Assembly: GCF_041080865.1 (NCBI RefSeq)
Contig: NZ_CP160906.1
Coordinates: forward strand, 496,001-560,000
Length of the DNA: 64,000 nucleotides
Reading direction: 5' to 3'
DNA from: Psychromonas sp. MME1
GTDB taxonomy: Bacteria; Pseudomonadota; Gammaproteobacteria; Enterobacterales; Psychromonadaceae
Both the position numbers and the translations under genes were made by a program. The notes below the pieces were generated by a model. It did not search any database. It had not been told where the DNA came from and saw nothing but the letters and a program-made list of their open reading frames with translations. Below, piece after piece: positions 45,518 to 55,328 of this stretch. Position 1 is the stretch's first letter. Each line of letters starts with the position of its first letter.

Positions 45518-48040
45518 ATGATGAAATTTTTTTCTGTTTTCCCTTTATTAATCTGTTTTATGTCTGCTCATGCTGCGTTAAATGAGACAGAAAAGCCGTC
45601 AGTGCTTAACGTTTACATTGACCAAAACCTCCCCTATTCTGGATTTGATGCTAATCAAAAAGCGCAGGGAGTCGTTGTAGATTATTGGCAATTATGGTCA
45701 ACACAGAGCGATATTGCAGTTAATTTTCATCCCTACAACAATGAATCTCTCTTTTATTTATTGAATTCGAATCCTATTGCTATTTATAGCGGCTTGCTGG
45801 CGAAAGAGCAGAATTTAGCTTCATTAGAAAAAGAATTGCTATTTGATTTTAAAGCTGATTTTTACTATTTATCTTCCCATAAGCAAGATATTGAGCATCG
45901 CATCGGTCTCGATGGAGGAGCTTTAATTGTTGGGGGCTTGTTTCCTCGGGCTCAGCAAATATTAGTTTTCGGCAACAACACGCAGGTAGTATACAAAGAG
46001 TATCCCGGTTTATTGGACTTATTTGTTGATATATATAGTGGCAAATTAGATGCTTTTATTTTGTTTAATAGTGGTCAGGGAGTGCGTCATATTGTTGATC
46101 GTATTATTTCTTTGCTATTTGAAAAAAGTTCTCACTATATTACATCTAAACCCTTCTTTGTTTATGTTCCTATTGAGCGAGAACTTGTATTAGATTGGAT
46201 AAATTGGGGAAATCAGCTTGAGCAAGTCGAAGATAATACCCATTTGTTGCTAGAAAATGCTGAAAATCCTATATGGGGCGTTTCTAAAGATATGGCAACT
46301 AAATTATTTGTTTTTCTCTTTTTTATGTTGCTGGTAATTATCTTTAGCCATAGGAGACGCCGTAAGGATAAAGAATTTAAAAATATTTTAGACTCATCTC
46401 CCTATCCATTAGCTATTTTTTCATTAGATGGCCAGGACATCTATTACTTAAATAATGAACTTAAATCGTTATTTTCTTTCCATTACAAAAAAAATAAATA
46501 TCTTTTTGAAGATATTGAAAATCAACAACAATTATCCTCTTTCATCAATAAAGCGAGCCATTTAGTTACAATTGATGAGCAACGCTTACATATTTTAGTT
46601 GATGGTAGTTTTCACGATGTTGAGATAAGCGCAAAGAGAGTTCATTATAAAGGTAAAACGGCTTGGTTTTGCTATTTTAAAGATGTTACCGCCCTATTGC
46701 GTGCCGAGCGCGAATTAACTGAAGAGCGAGAGTTGTTGCGTAAGGTGCTTGATTCCATTCCGGAACAAATTTCCTTTAAATCATCGAAAGGCACCATCAT
46801 TGGCTGTAATAAAGCTTGGGCGACAGCGCATAATACAACGGTTAATCATGCAACAGGGCGTCGCATTGCTGATATGCTTCCTGCGCATGTCATTGAAAAG
46901 CAGAAGCGGCAAGAAGTTAATGTTTGGTTGGGAGAGATTTACAATAAACAAGAATGGATTAATGAAAATTATGATACATCAAGTTTAGTGAATTTTGTTA
47001 AATTGCCTTTATACAATGATAAAGGGGCTATTTTTGCGGTACTAAGTATTGATAGTGATATTACCGATTTTTATAATTTGAATGAACAGCTAAAAGAAGA
47101 ACACTTAAAACGTCTGGAAGCTGAAAAATCGTTGTCTGTGCAACATTCATTATTGCGCAGAACATTAGAGGTAACAGATGATGCCCTAGTTATGCTTGAT
47201 CAAGCGGGACGAATTACGGTTGCTAATAAATGCTTTGCAAAATTAATCAATGTAAATATGGAAAACTTGATAGGCTTGTCAGTGAGTGACGTTTTTTCAG
47301 ATGGTCGTGCAGACTGGATTGAACGTGAAAATCAACTGTTAATAGAGTCCGGTAGCGCACACACATTTGAAGAGTTTCTTTTTGTGGATGGTGAAAAAAG
47401 ATGCTATCAAATAGAAAAAAATGCATTCCATGATCAAGATAATGATTATAGTGGGATCGTTATTACTGCGCGAGATATTACATCGCAGAAGCAACATCAA
47501 GAAAAACAGCAGCTAGCTTCGGTGCAGATTGAATCTAAAATGGTAAATGATCAATTAACAGGTATCGCGAACCGTGATACTTTTGAATTACAATTTAAGC
47601 AACTTTGGCAAGATGCATATCAAGAAGAAGACCTGCTAACCCTTATTGTTTGTGATATAGATTGCTTTAAAGCTTATTGTGACAACTATGGAGTATTAGA
47701 AGGTGATCAATTGATCAAACACATTAGTCATGTTTTAGAAAAGTTTTGCATACAGTTTGGTTGCTTTGTCGCACGATATGATATTGATAAGTTTGTCATA
47801 ATAACTAAAGGTGGTAATGCAACGAATGCTTTAAAACTTGCTGAAAATATTCGCATGGAAGTCGTGAGTGAAAAAATAGAGCATCTTTATTCATCGGTTA
47901 ATCGTATAGTTACACTTAGTATGGGGCTATCAAGTTTGTTCCCAAGTGATCTCAATTCGACAAAAATATTGTTAGCAGAAGCAGAAGGCGCTTTACATAT
48001 TGCAAAACAAACGGGAAAAGATCAACTTTATGTTCATTGA
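45518..48040 (+). CDS. Membrane sensor: periplasmic binding-protein domain, three PAS domains, degenerate GGDEF
   Basis: 840 residues. A signal peptide (ends about SAHAA, 19) leads to a family 3 solute-binding-like domain (about 30-250) in the periplasm, a membrane segment near 265-282, then three PAS-like domains (about 290-395, 405-520 and 540-665). The C-terminal GGDEF-type domain keeps DQLTGIANRDTF and CDIDCFKAY, but the active-site motif reads DIDKF (near 754) and not GGDEF. Diguanylate cyclase activity is therefore unlikely; it may sense c-di-GMP or GTP, or pass a signal by protein contact. The next gene carries two related degenerate domains. Confidence 0.82.
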   Translation: MMKFFSVFPLLICFMSAHAALNETEKPSVLNVYIDQNLPYSGFDANQKAQGVVVDYWQLWSTQSDIAVNFHPYNNESLFYLLNSNPIAIYSGLLAKEQNLASLEKELLFDFKADFYYLSSHKQDIEHRIGLDGGALIVGGLFPRAQQILVFGNNTQVVYKEYPGLLDLFVDIYSGKLDAFILFNSGQGVRHIVDRIISLLFEKSSHYITSKPFFVYVPIERELVLDWINWGNQLEQVEDNTHLLLENAENPIWGVSKDMATKLFVFLFFMLLVIIFSHRRRRKDKEFKNILDSSPYPLAIFSLDGQDIYYLNNELKSLFSFHYKKNKYLFEDIENQQQLSSFINKASHLVTIDEQRLHILVDGSFHDVEISAKRVHYKGKTAWFCYFKDVTALLRAERELTEERELLRKVLDSIPEQISFKSSKGTIIGCNKAWATAHNTTVNHATGRRIADMLPAHVIEKQKRQEVNVWLGEIYNKQEWINENYDTSSLVNFVKLPLYNDKGAIFAVLSIDSDITDFYNLNEQLKEEHLKRLEAEKSLSVQHSLLRRTLEVTDDALVMLDQAGRITVANKCFAKLINVNMENLIGLSVSDVFSDGRADWIERENQLLIESGSAHTFEEFLFVDGEKRCYQIEKNAFHDQDNDYSGIVITARDITSQKQHQEKQQLASVQIESKMVNDQLTGIANRDTFELQFKQLWQDAYQEEDLLTLIVCDIDCFKAYCDNYGVLEGDQLIKHISHVLEKFCIQFGCFVARYDIDKFVIITKGGNATNALKLAENIRMEVVSEKIEHLYSSVNRIVTLSMGLSSLFPSDLNSTKILLAEAEGALHIAKQTGKDQLYVH

Positions 48041-48388
48041 TGTTAGGCACAAATATCCTTGAAAATAAAGTATTTATCTGTTTTAGACATTTAAACTGTG
48101 AAGACTAGCAAGTTACTTAGATGAAAGTGCAAATATCGTGTGATCTCTGGTTTTTTAAAGAATACAATGTAATTTGATTGTTAAGTGAGCAGTTTGCAAG
48201 TGTTTTTTATACATTTACTTGATAAATATCTATTTGCTAAAGAATAGCGATAGAATAAATGGTACTGTATAGTTTATAATTGATCGTATGGTTTTATCTA
48301 TTACTTATGTTGATAAGCGTTTTCATTGATGAATTAAATAATACTTAATAAATTTTAAACTTAATTAAGGTTAATAAAGGGATAATTT
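48041..48388. other. Intergenic region between the two GGDEF-type genes
   Basis: 348 bp, strongly AT-rich, with no hairpin terminator, repeat or small ORF that I can support. It probably contains the promoter of the downstream tandem-domain gene. Confidence 0.5.
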
Positions 48389-49696
48389 ATGGCGCAACAC
48401 AAACAGGCTGAAGATACAAATAAGGTTGATTCATTTATTTCTTCTTTAGAAGGTAAAAATGGCGACAATATGGGTGTTGTGAATATTGCTAAATATAAAC
48501 AACCCGAAGAGGCTGTTAGCGCAGAAATATCTGCATTTGAACAGGTGATGTCGCAAATGAATATTGCAGATCGTCGAGCTTTCGACAATAAATATTCACA
48601 ATTATGGCAAGAGGCAAGTGATGAAAACACATTACTTTCCGTCATGCTTTGTGAAATAGACTTTTTTAAAGCTTATAATGATAATTATGGCCATCAAGGC
48701 GCTTCATTCATGCTGCTTGTTATTGGTCTTGCTCTGAAAAAAGCATGTGAAGAGCATGATTGTTTCTTAGCTCGTTATGAAAATGAAGAATTTGCCATTT
48801 TAATGAAAGGTGGCAATGAAGAAAAAGCATTAGCAGTCGCAGAAGCGTTACGTAAATCTGTTGAGTTATCACGAACTGAACATAAATATTCGAGTGTTAG
48901 TAAAGTCGTTACATTAAGCATTGGTGTTTCAAGTGTATACCCTAATTCCATGAAAATGTTGGTCCGTGAGGCTAATCGAGCACTGCATGATGCGACAGCT
49001 GATGGGCGAAATCAAGTTTCAAGCATCTTTCCTCATAAAAGTAATGTAGAGTTGAGTGATAATGCACTTGAAAATAGAGAGTCAGTAACAGAAGAGGACT
49101 CCATTAAACATAATAGTGCAGAAGCTGTTAAAGCTAACGAAGAAAAAGCAAATGCAGCAGCGGATACGCTTAGCAACTCTCCTTCGGTAGATTTTAAACA
49201 GAAAATTCGCGATATGAAAATAGCAGATCGTGGCTCTTTTCATGATAACTTTGTAAAACTGTGGGAAGAGAGTAAAAAAGAAAATGAGCTATTATCAATG
49301 TTAATGTGTGAAGTTGATTTTTTCCAACCTTACATTGATAATTATGGCGTTGCAGCTAGTGAAGATATGTTAATTACAGTGGCAACTGTTTTACAAAAGA
49401 TCGCGATCATTAATGGTTGTTTTGTTGCTCATGTAGAAGGTGAAAAATTTATTATCTTAATGAAAGGTGGTAATGCAACGAGTGCATTGAAAGTCGCACA
49501 ATCTCTACATAAGGGCGTAGTAAAATCAAATCTTAAACATGACCATTCCGAAGCTACTGACATTGTAACAATGAGTATCGGATTATCTAGTTTATTCCCA
49601 AGTGATTTAAATACGATGAAATCTTTGATGATAGAGGCTAATACTGCATTACACGCTGCTATAACAACTGGCAGAAATCAGATTAGCGTGCACTAA
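48389..49696 (+). CDS. Soluble protein with two tandem degenerate GGDEF-like domains
   Basis: 435 residues, no signal peptide or membrane segment. The first domain (about 50-210) has ENEEF in the active-site position (near 132), and the second (about 270-435) has EGEKF (near 351). Both replace the usual DxLTGLxNR start with IADRRAF or IADRGSF. A charged linker (about 212-265) joins them. Conserved blocks (LCEIDFFKAYNDNYG; LSSLFPSDLN) resemble the C-terminal domain of the gene just upstream, so these are probably duplicates of one ancestor. Catalysis is unlikely. Function is unknown; a regulatory partner of the sensor is a reasonable guess. Confidence 0.8.
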   Translation: MAQHKQAEDTNKVDSFISSLEGKNGDNMGVVNIAKYKQPEEAVSAEISAFEQVMSQMNIADRRAFDNKYSQLWQEASDENTLLSVMLCEIDFFKAYNDNYGHQGASFMLLVIGLALKKACEEHDCFLARYENEEFAILMKGGNEEKALAVAEALRKSVELSRTEHKYSSVSKVVTLSIGVSSVYPNSMKMLVREANRALHDATADGRNQVSSIFPHKSNVELSDNALENRESVTEEDSIKHNSAEAVKANEEKANAAADTLSNSPSVDFKQKIRDMKIADRGSFHDNFVKLWEESKKENELLSMLMCEVDFFQPYIDNYGVAASEDMLITVATVLQKIAIINGCFVAHVEGEKFIILMKGGNATSALKVAQSLHKGVVKSNLKHDHSEATDIVTMSIGLSSLFPSDLNTMKSLMIEANTALHAAITTGRNQISVH

Positions 49697-49720
49697 TAAC
49701 CATTACAGATAACAATAAAT

Positions 49721-49749
49721 AAAAAAAGGAGCAAAATGCTCCTTTTTTT
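49721..49749. terminator. Bidirectional terminator between the GGDEF-like gene and folE2
   Basis: AAAAAAAGGAGC and GCTCCTTTTTTT pair over 12 bp around a 5-base loop; both strands end in a T-run. The flanking genes are convergent. Confidence 0.93.
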
Positions 49750-49772
49750 ATTTATACCAGTTGAATCAAATA

Positions 49773-50692
49773 TTAAGCAGAGTAACCGCCTTTAATGCCC
49801 TTACTGGTAATTGACACGGCATCATGTGCATGTAAGCTTTCATAGTGATTTACACGTAACCAAAAGTCATCAAACTTAATTTCTGGAATAAGAACATGCT
49901 GAAGTTGTCTTGCAGCATCTTCACAGAACATTAAATTTTGTCCATTTAAACGCGCAAACTCTTGTTCATCTTCGCGTTTAACCGCTGCTTGAACTGGCGT
50001 TTTCAAGGTACTTTCCACTAAATCAATTAATTCAATAACCGGGAATGATTTGTTTGATTTATTTAATTTAACTTTGACATCTACGACGCTTCGTTGACTG
50101 TGAGGGGTTGCTACTATCCCTTTTGTTGAGCCTAACCAATTCATCACCTCATCTTTATTCACTTCTGTTTGTTGTGAATATGTATTTGCAAATTCACGTT
50201 GAATAAGTTGTCTTGCTAACGCAGCGAACAAGGACAAGTGGATGAGTAGGGCACTTTAACTTGCATTTCAAATGTTAAATGTGTATCGATAAGCTGTCCA
50301 ATAATCGTCACAGGGTAAGCTTTCCAGCCTCTTTTTTCACTAATTAATGATTTGCGTCGTAAGTGGTAATCAAACTCAAATTTCACATAGGCCTGTTGAC
50401 TTAATTCATGGTGACTTTGTATGAAGCCATTGAGCAATTCTGTTAATGTATTTAACGTTAACTCTGAGTCTGTTGATAATTGATCAAGTTGTAGATACAA
50501 ACGAGACATGTGAATGCCTTTGGCTTGAGGATCGCCTAAATTCACAAACACCTCAGCTTTGGCGCTTACTTGTTGTGGTACGCAATCATCAGTTTGTACC
50601 ATTAAAGGTAACTCAATATTACTCATGCCAACTCGATCAAGTTTACCCTCTGTTTGAGCTTGTGCACTATTTGCTATATCTGGCATTGCCAT
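49773..50692 (-). CDS. folE2: GTP cyclohydrolase FolE2, interrupted by an apparent single-base frameshift
   Basis: The N-terminal part (50692 down to 50216) reads through [10 protein letters not shown] then leaves frame; the C-terminal part resumes at [19 protein letters not shown] and ends at 49773. Insertion of one base near 50229 (TTCGCTG to TTCGGCTG or TTCCGCTG) gives a continuous 306-residue protein of normal size. The CPCS cysteine, a GTP cyclohydrolase signature of this family, lies right at the break. FolE2 starts folate and queuosine synthesis from GTP and is metal-flexible, used when zinc is short. It is divergent from arcB. The break could be real or a missed base. Confidence 0.85.
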
Positions 50693-50982
50693 TAGGTAAA
50701 ACTCCCTTAATCATGATTAAGCATTTATAGATAATTTAAAGGCTGCATTATAGACGTCTTCTAAACATTTAAAAACCATGAAATGCAAAGGATTATCAAC
50801 AGTCAGTGAAAGTGGCTGTTTTTTGAGCCATTTGTTTTGGTTAAGTGATTAAAAATGGGTATATTATGGTGATTTATGACACTAGTCACTTATTTTCAGC
50901 CTTTTATATCAAATTGTAGATAGAATTGTCCTTCTTTCACTTTTAAAAGTAATAAAATCATTCGAAATTTTCAGGGGGCATT

Positions 50983-53235
50983 GTGAATATATTTATTCTA
51001 AAAACATGGGTGCATTATTACGTTGCACTATTAAAAAAACTCGGAGCATTTCGTTTTAGTTTGATTTTAGCTGTTGCAATTATTACTGCCGATTCGATTT
51101 TGCAGATTTTATTAGGATACTACTTCAATGCACCTTTGGATATTGTCGATATATCGCGATCTTTCATTTTAGGGTTAATTATTACACCTTGGGCTGTTTA
51201 TTTTTTAACTGTGGTGGTTGGAGATCTAGAAGACGCCAGACAGCGCTTAGGAAACACCGTTGCAAAATTGCAAGTGATGTTAAAAAATGATCAGGAAAAA
51301 ACGGATGCTTTAGAGTGTGAAATTATTGAACATCAGAAGAGCCAAAGGCAACTTGAAGAAACGGCTATTTTATTGCGTTCCTTTTTAGATACTTCCCCCA
51401 ATCTCTTTTTTCATCGTGACTTGAAAGGATGCTTTGTTAGTTGCAATAAGGCGATGGAAGAGTTAGCTGGAAAAACCGAGGAGCAGCTTATAGGTTTAAC
51501 ACCCTTTGATATATATCCAGAATCCTATGCCAGACAGGTCGTTGAACGAGATTTAAAAACGCAAGAAACGAATCAAGAGCAGATTAATGAGCATTGGTTG
51601 CATTATCCTAATGGACGACAAGCTTATTTTGAAGTACGGGCATTACCTTTGTATAACAGCCATAAGAAATGTGTTGGTATCATTGGTTTCGGCCGTGATA
51701 TTACTGAACGTAAAAAATACCAAGAGTCTTTAGAGAAGGCTAGCCGCGATAAAACAACATTTATTGCGACGATTAGTCATGAATTACGTACGCCACTAAA
51801 TGGTATCGTTGGACTAAGTCGTATGCTGTTAGATGAAAACCTGACCAGTGAGCAAATTAAATACCTTAAAACTATCCATATTAGTGCTATTACATTGGGC
51901 AATATATTCAATGATATTATTGACTTAGATAAACTTGATCGAAGACGCTTAAATTTAGTTAGTAATCATATTAACATGCCTGATTTTATTACCGATCTGA
52001 AAAGTCTTGCTTTTATTCAAACTGAACAAAAGGGGTTGGCATTACGTTTTCAGCAGAAAAGTTTACTGCCAAATTATATTACAGCAGATGATACTCGACT
52101 TAGGCAGGTGCTCTGGAATCTAATTACTAACGCGGTGAAATTTACAGTAGAAGGCACTGTCACCATTGACTGTTATAGTGAAGCAATTAATGAAACACAA
52201 GGCCTACTGACTTTTGAGGTACAGGATACTGGTATTGGTATTCCCACTGATCAGTTAGAAAAAATATTTGCGATGTATTACCAAGTTAAAGGTAATCGAC
52301 ATGCAACGGGAACAGGGATTGGTTTGGCTGTTTCCGCACAAATCGTCAAAGCTATGGGGGGCACGCTTACGGTACAAAGTACCCTCGGTGAAGGGAGTCT
52401 ATTTAAGTTATCTATCCCTGTAGAGTGTTCTGAAACAAATCATAATAATCGACTTATTTCCCATTCATTGCCCACCTTATCTATTTTATTGGTTGAAGAT
52501 ATAGATTTAAATATTGTGGTAGCTAAAGCTTTATTAGAAAAGCTAGGGCACCATGTAGATAGCGCTATTAATGGCCAAGAAGCACTTGATAAAGTGGCTA
52601 ATAACAAATATCAGTTGATTTTAATGGATATTCAGTTGCCTGATATGGATGGGTATCAAGTGACCCAAGCATTGCGCCATAGATATGTAGATGATCTTCC
52701 GCCTATTGTGGCATTAACGGCAAATGTTTTTGCCGATAAACAAAAGTTTATCGAACAAGGCATGGATGATGCGCTTGGAAAACCGCTTGGGATTGAATCC
52801 TTTAATGAGATGATCGTAAGACTGTTTACGAACCAGAAAAAGGAGGATAATAGTGATATGCCTATAGTGATTAACGATGTTAATGAAACGATTATCAATG
52901 AGCCAATGTTGTGTGAACTGTTCGATTTTCTACCAACGTCAGTAATGCTTGAAAACGTTGCTCTTTTTGCGCAGATGATACCCGATTATTTACAAATTCT
53001 TGATTCAAATATCATTGCTAAGGATAAAAAGGGAATAGTGAGTGAGGCACATAAAATCAAAGGTGCAGCTGCTTCAGTCGGCTTAATACGTCTTCAGGAG
53101 TTAGCGCAAAAAATTCAATCACCAGAATTGCCTGCTTGGTGGGATAATATTGATGATTGGCATGAATTGTTCAAATCCAGTTATGAAGGAGATATTGATA
53201 CATTAAAAAAATGGATTGTTAGCCATGGAAAATAG
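50983..53235 (+). CDS. arcB: Aerobic respiration control hybrid sensor kinase ArcB
   Basis: 750 residues from a GTG start with AGGGGG 7 bases upstream. Two membrane segments (about 22-45 and 58-80), a coiled-coil linker, a PAS domain (about 130-240), the histidine kinase with ISHELRTPLNG (phospho-His266), an ATPase domain with DTGIGIP and GTGIGLA, a receiver with the Asp at 549 (LILMDIQLPDMDG) and an HPt domain with His690 (EAHKIKGAAASVG). This is the full ArcB phosphorelay, reporting quinone redox state to ArcA. The arcA gene is not in this window. Confidence 0.95.
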   Translation: MNIFILKTWVHYYVALLKKLGAFRFSLILAVAIITADSILQILLGYYFNAPLDIVDISRSFILGLIITPWAVYFLTVVVGDLEDARQRLGNTVAKLQVMLKNDQEKTDALECEIIEHQKSQRQLEETAILLRSFLDTSPNLFFHRDLKGCFVSCNKAMEELAGKTEEQLIGLTPFDIYPESYARQVVERDLKTQETNQEQINEHWLHYPNGRQAYFEVRALPLYNSHKKCVGIIGFGRDITERKKYQESLEKASRDKTTFIATISHELRTPLNGIVGLSRMLLDENLTSEQIKYLKTIHISAITLGNIFNDIIDLDKLDRRRLNLVSNHINMPDFITDLKSLAFIQTEQKGLALRFQQKSLLPNYITADDTRLRQVLWNLITNAVKFTVEGTVTIDCYSEAINETQGLLTFEVQDTGIGIPTDQLEKIFAMYYQVKGNRHATGTGIGLAVSAQIVKAMGGTLTVQSTLGEGSLFKLSIPVECSETNHNNRLISHSLPTLSILLVEDIDLNIVVAKALLEKLGHHVDSAINGQEALDKVANNKYQLILMDIQLPDMDGYQVTQALRHRYVDDLPPIVALTANVFADKQKFIEQGMDDALGKPLGIESFNEMIVRLFTNQKKEDNSDMPIVINDVNETIINEPMLCELFDFLPTSVMLENVALFAQMIPDYLQILDSNIIAKDKKGIVSEAHKIKGAAASVGLIRLQELAQKIQSPELPAWWDNIDDWHELFKSSYEGDIDTLKKWIVSHGK

Positions 53236-53296
53236 CCTAAGTTATTTTAGTGTAGGTATTAGGTTAATACCTACATATTAAGAACTATTTTATCGC

Positions 53297-53848
53297 TTAT
53301 TTTGTGGTTGTTTTTTGAACAGTGATGCTGTTAATGATGATAGGTTGAGTCGGACGATCTCCCGCGTTTGTTTTGACCTTTGCAATTGCATCAACTACAT
53401 CCATCCCTGAAGTCACTTTTCCAAATACGGCATATCCCCAATTGCCATTTTTAGCATCTAAAAAATAATTATCTTTTTGGTTAATAAAGAATTGTCGCGT
53501 TGCTGAGTGAGGGAAGTTTGTTCTTGCCATGGCAATCGTACCGCGTTCATTACTCAAGCCATTACGCGATTCATTTTTAATCGCAGCAAAGGTTACAAAT
53601 TTTTTTCCTGTGGCATTTTCTCCACCACCTTGAATCATAAAACCATTAATAACACGATGAAATATTGTCTCTTTAAAACCATCTTGATTTACATAGGCTA
53701 AAAAGTTAGAGACGCTTTGTGGGGCTTGGTCGGGGAAAAGTTCAATAGCTATTTTCCCCTGTGAAGTATCGATAACTACACTGGGGTTGCCAGCGGCAAA
53801 GCTAGTGGTGCTCAATATTAGTAGTAAAGCAGATAACAGGTATTTCAT
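53297..53848 (-). CDS. ppiA: Peptidyl-prolyl cis-trans isomerase A (cyclophilin), periplasmic
   Basis: 183 residues. A signal peptide (hydrophobic 3-16, cut after SFAA) is followed by a cyclophilin domain: FHRVINGFMIQGGG holds the active-site Arg, and NSATRQFFIN-like HSATRQFFINQKDN follows. Periplasmic PpiA speeds proline isomerisation of secreted proteins. It lies 15 bp downstream of yajG and probably shares its transcript. Confidence 0.93.
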   Translation of the reverse strand: MKYLLSALLLILSTTSFAAGNPSVVIDTSQGKIAIELFPDQAPQSVSNFLAYVNQDGFKETIFHRVINGFMIQGGGENATGKKFVTFAAIKNESRNGLSNERGTIAMARTNFPHSATRQFFINQKDNYFLDAKNGNWGYAVFGKVTSGMDVVDAIAKVKTNAGDRPTQPIIINSITVQKTTTK

Positions 53849-53863
53849 ATTTATTCCTTAGGA

Positions 53864-54454
53864 TTAGAGTTTTTGTAGTTTAGCGTTAAGTTCAGGGTCT
53901 TGAATGATTTCAGTTAATATTTGTGATAATTGCGTATTTAATTGTTCAGCCAATTTATCACTATCTGCTTTAAACACGCCTTGTTGTGCAAATCGTGATT
54001 TATAGGTTTTGCTAAAAATCTGATTATCAAATGTTAATTCTATCTTTATAACAATGTCAGCATTATTTTCAAAGGAGACACTACCTTGTTCGACTTTAGC
54101 AAGTAATTTAATTAATTGAACATTAATAATATTGCTACTATCAGCTTGGAAGTTTTGGCTCTGTTGTTGCCATTGTTCACGTAGCGTCCTTTCAATGACT
54201 AACCGGCTGCTTTGGCTTTCATTTACTAACATAGCAACGCCATCTCCCTTGCTAATTTCAATAATATGGCGCGCAATTCGTCTGTCTTGGCTGGTTAAGT
54301 GCCAAGTGACTTTGCTGTTTTCTAGGTTGTTTGTTGCTGCAATAGATAGCTCTGGATTAAGTTGCACAGTGGTTGACGGAGCGCTGCAAGCCATTAATAA
54401 TGCTGTACAAACAACCCCTACTTGGAGTGATATTTTTTTAAACAAGAAATGCAT
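53864..54454 (-). CDS. yajG: YajG-family lipoprotein
   Basis: 196 residues. The lipoprotein signal ends LLMAC, so Cys23 is probably lipidated, and the mature part (TVQLNPELSIAATNNL; IVINVQLIKLLAKVEQG-like) matches YajG. Serine at +2 predicts outer membrane sorting. Function is not known; in E. coli it lies near bolA and ampG. Here it forms a pair with ppiA. Confidence 0.82.
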   Translation of the reverse strand: MHFLFKKISLQVGVVCTALLMACSAPSTTVQLNPELSIAATNNLENSKVTWHLTSQDRRIARHIIEISKGDGVAMLVNESQSSRLVIERTLREQWQQQSQNFQADSSNIINVQLIKLLAKVEQGSVSFENNADIVIKIELTFDNQIFSKTYKSRFAQQGVFKADSDKLAEQLNTQLSQILTEIIQDPELNAKLQKL

Positions 54455-55328
54455 GGTAGTAGATCCTCTGACTAATTAGTGACACAGAGCATAGCAAATA
54501 AAGGGCGTGATTTATTCTTTGTTTGTAAACATATTGCTATTTTTTTTGTGCGCTTTTTAATCACGATAAATATTGAATGTTAAATATAGGCTAATAGAAG
54601 GTTAATTTTATTTCTATTTCTACAATTATGGAACAATTGATCATGTAAATTCCTGTTTACAGCTTTTTTTACCTTTTTGTATGAAATATGATCAAACTAT
54701 TACTTTGCTTTTTTGAATTTATTTAAAAAAATAATTCACAATATCCTACAAAGCCCATGTTATCTAGCTTCATCACGGTTATCCACTTTTTCTGTGGATA
54801 ACTCTGTGGGGAGTTTTATTAAAAGTTGCTGAAAGCCTTATGATTACTTACTTTGTCGTGGGTTGTTGCAAAAACAAGCGGAAATTAAATTTATTAAAAA
54901 ACAGTCACTTAAGAATGTCAAGTGTTTGTTGTTAATCTATATTTGATGTTTTGTTTGTGATAATTGTTTCGCTACAAGTCAATACTTTTCTGTGAATTAT
55001 TTTTTCGGTTATTTGCATAAATAGATTGACAAGCAACTGATTGTTGTGAATTTTTATTGTTTGTTTTAGCAGCGCTTACCATGCTAACAAAATAAATACT
55101 GAGCCATATTGTTATGATTCTGTAACATATGAAGATTTCTTTTGTGCACCTTTATAGTGCTATAAATCTGCTGATAATGGTTTTAAATGAGGCTTTGGAT
55201 GATTTTTTTTCATCAAGCTTGTATTTATATACTTTTAATGAAGTATAAAATAATTTATAGAGTCAGTTACATGATCACAGATGGTGTTAAACTATCTAAA
55301 CGATAAAATATGCTGTAATAGGGCTGTT
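54455..55328. other. Long AT-rich intergenic region upstream of uvrB
   Basis: 874 bp between divergent yajG and uvrB with no ORF I can support. It contains a close pair of inverted DnaA-box-like sequences at 54778-54802 and several T- and A-rich tracts. I found no perfect LexA box (CTGT-N8-ACAG) before uvrB. It is too poor in DnaA boxes to be a replication origin. Confidence 0.6.
54778..54802. promoter_or_regulatory. Inverted pair of DnaA-box-like sites
   Basis: TTATCCACT (54779-54787) and TGTGGATAA (54793-54801, the exact inverse of consensus TTATCCACA) lie 5 bases apart and also make a 9-bp hairpin stem. The second is a perfect DnaA box. It could be a DnaA-binding or titration site influencing uvrB or yajG. 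Confidence 0.6.

Noticed and set aside
45518-49696. Active diguanylate cyclase pathway
   Set aside because: All three GGDEF-type domains lack the catalytic GG(D/E)EF sequence, so an enzyme call would not be supported.
54455-55328. Possible replication origin upstream of uvrB (AT-rich with DnaA boxes)
   Set aside because: Only two DnaA boxes, no cluster of 13-mers that I can see, and none of the usual oriC neighbours (mnmG, dnaA, gyrB).
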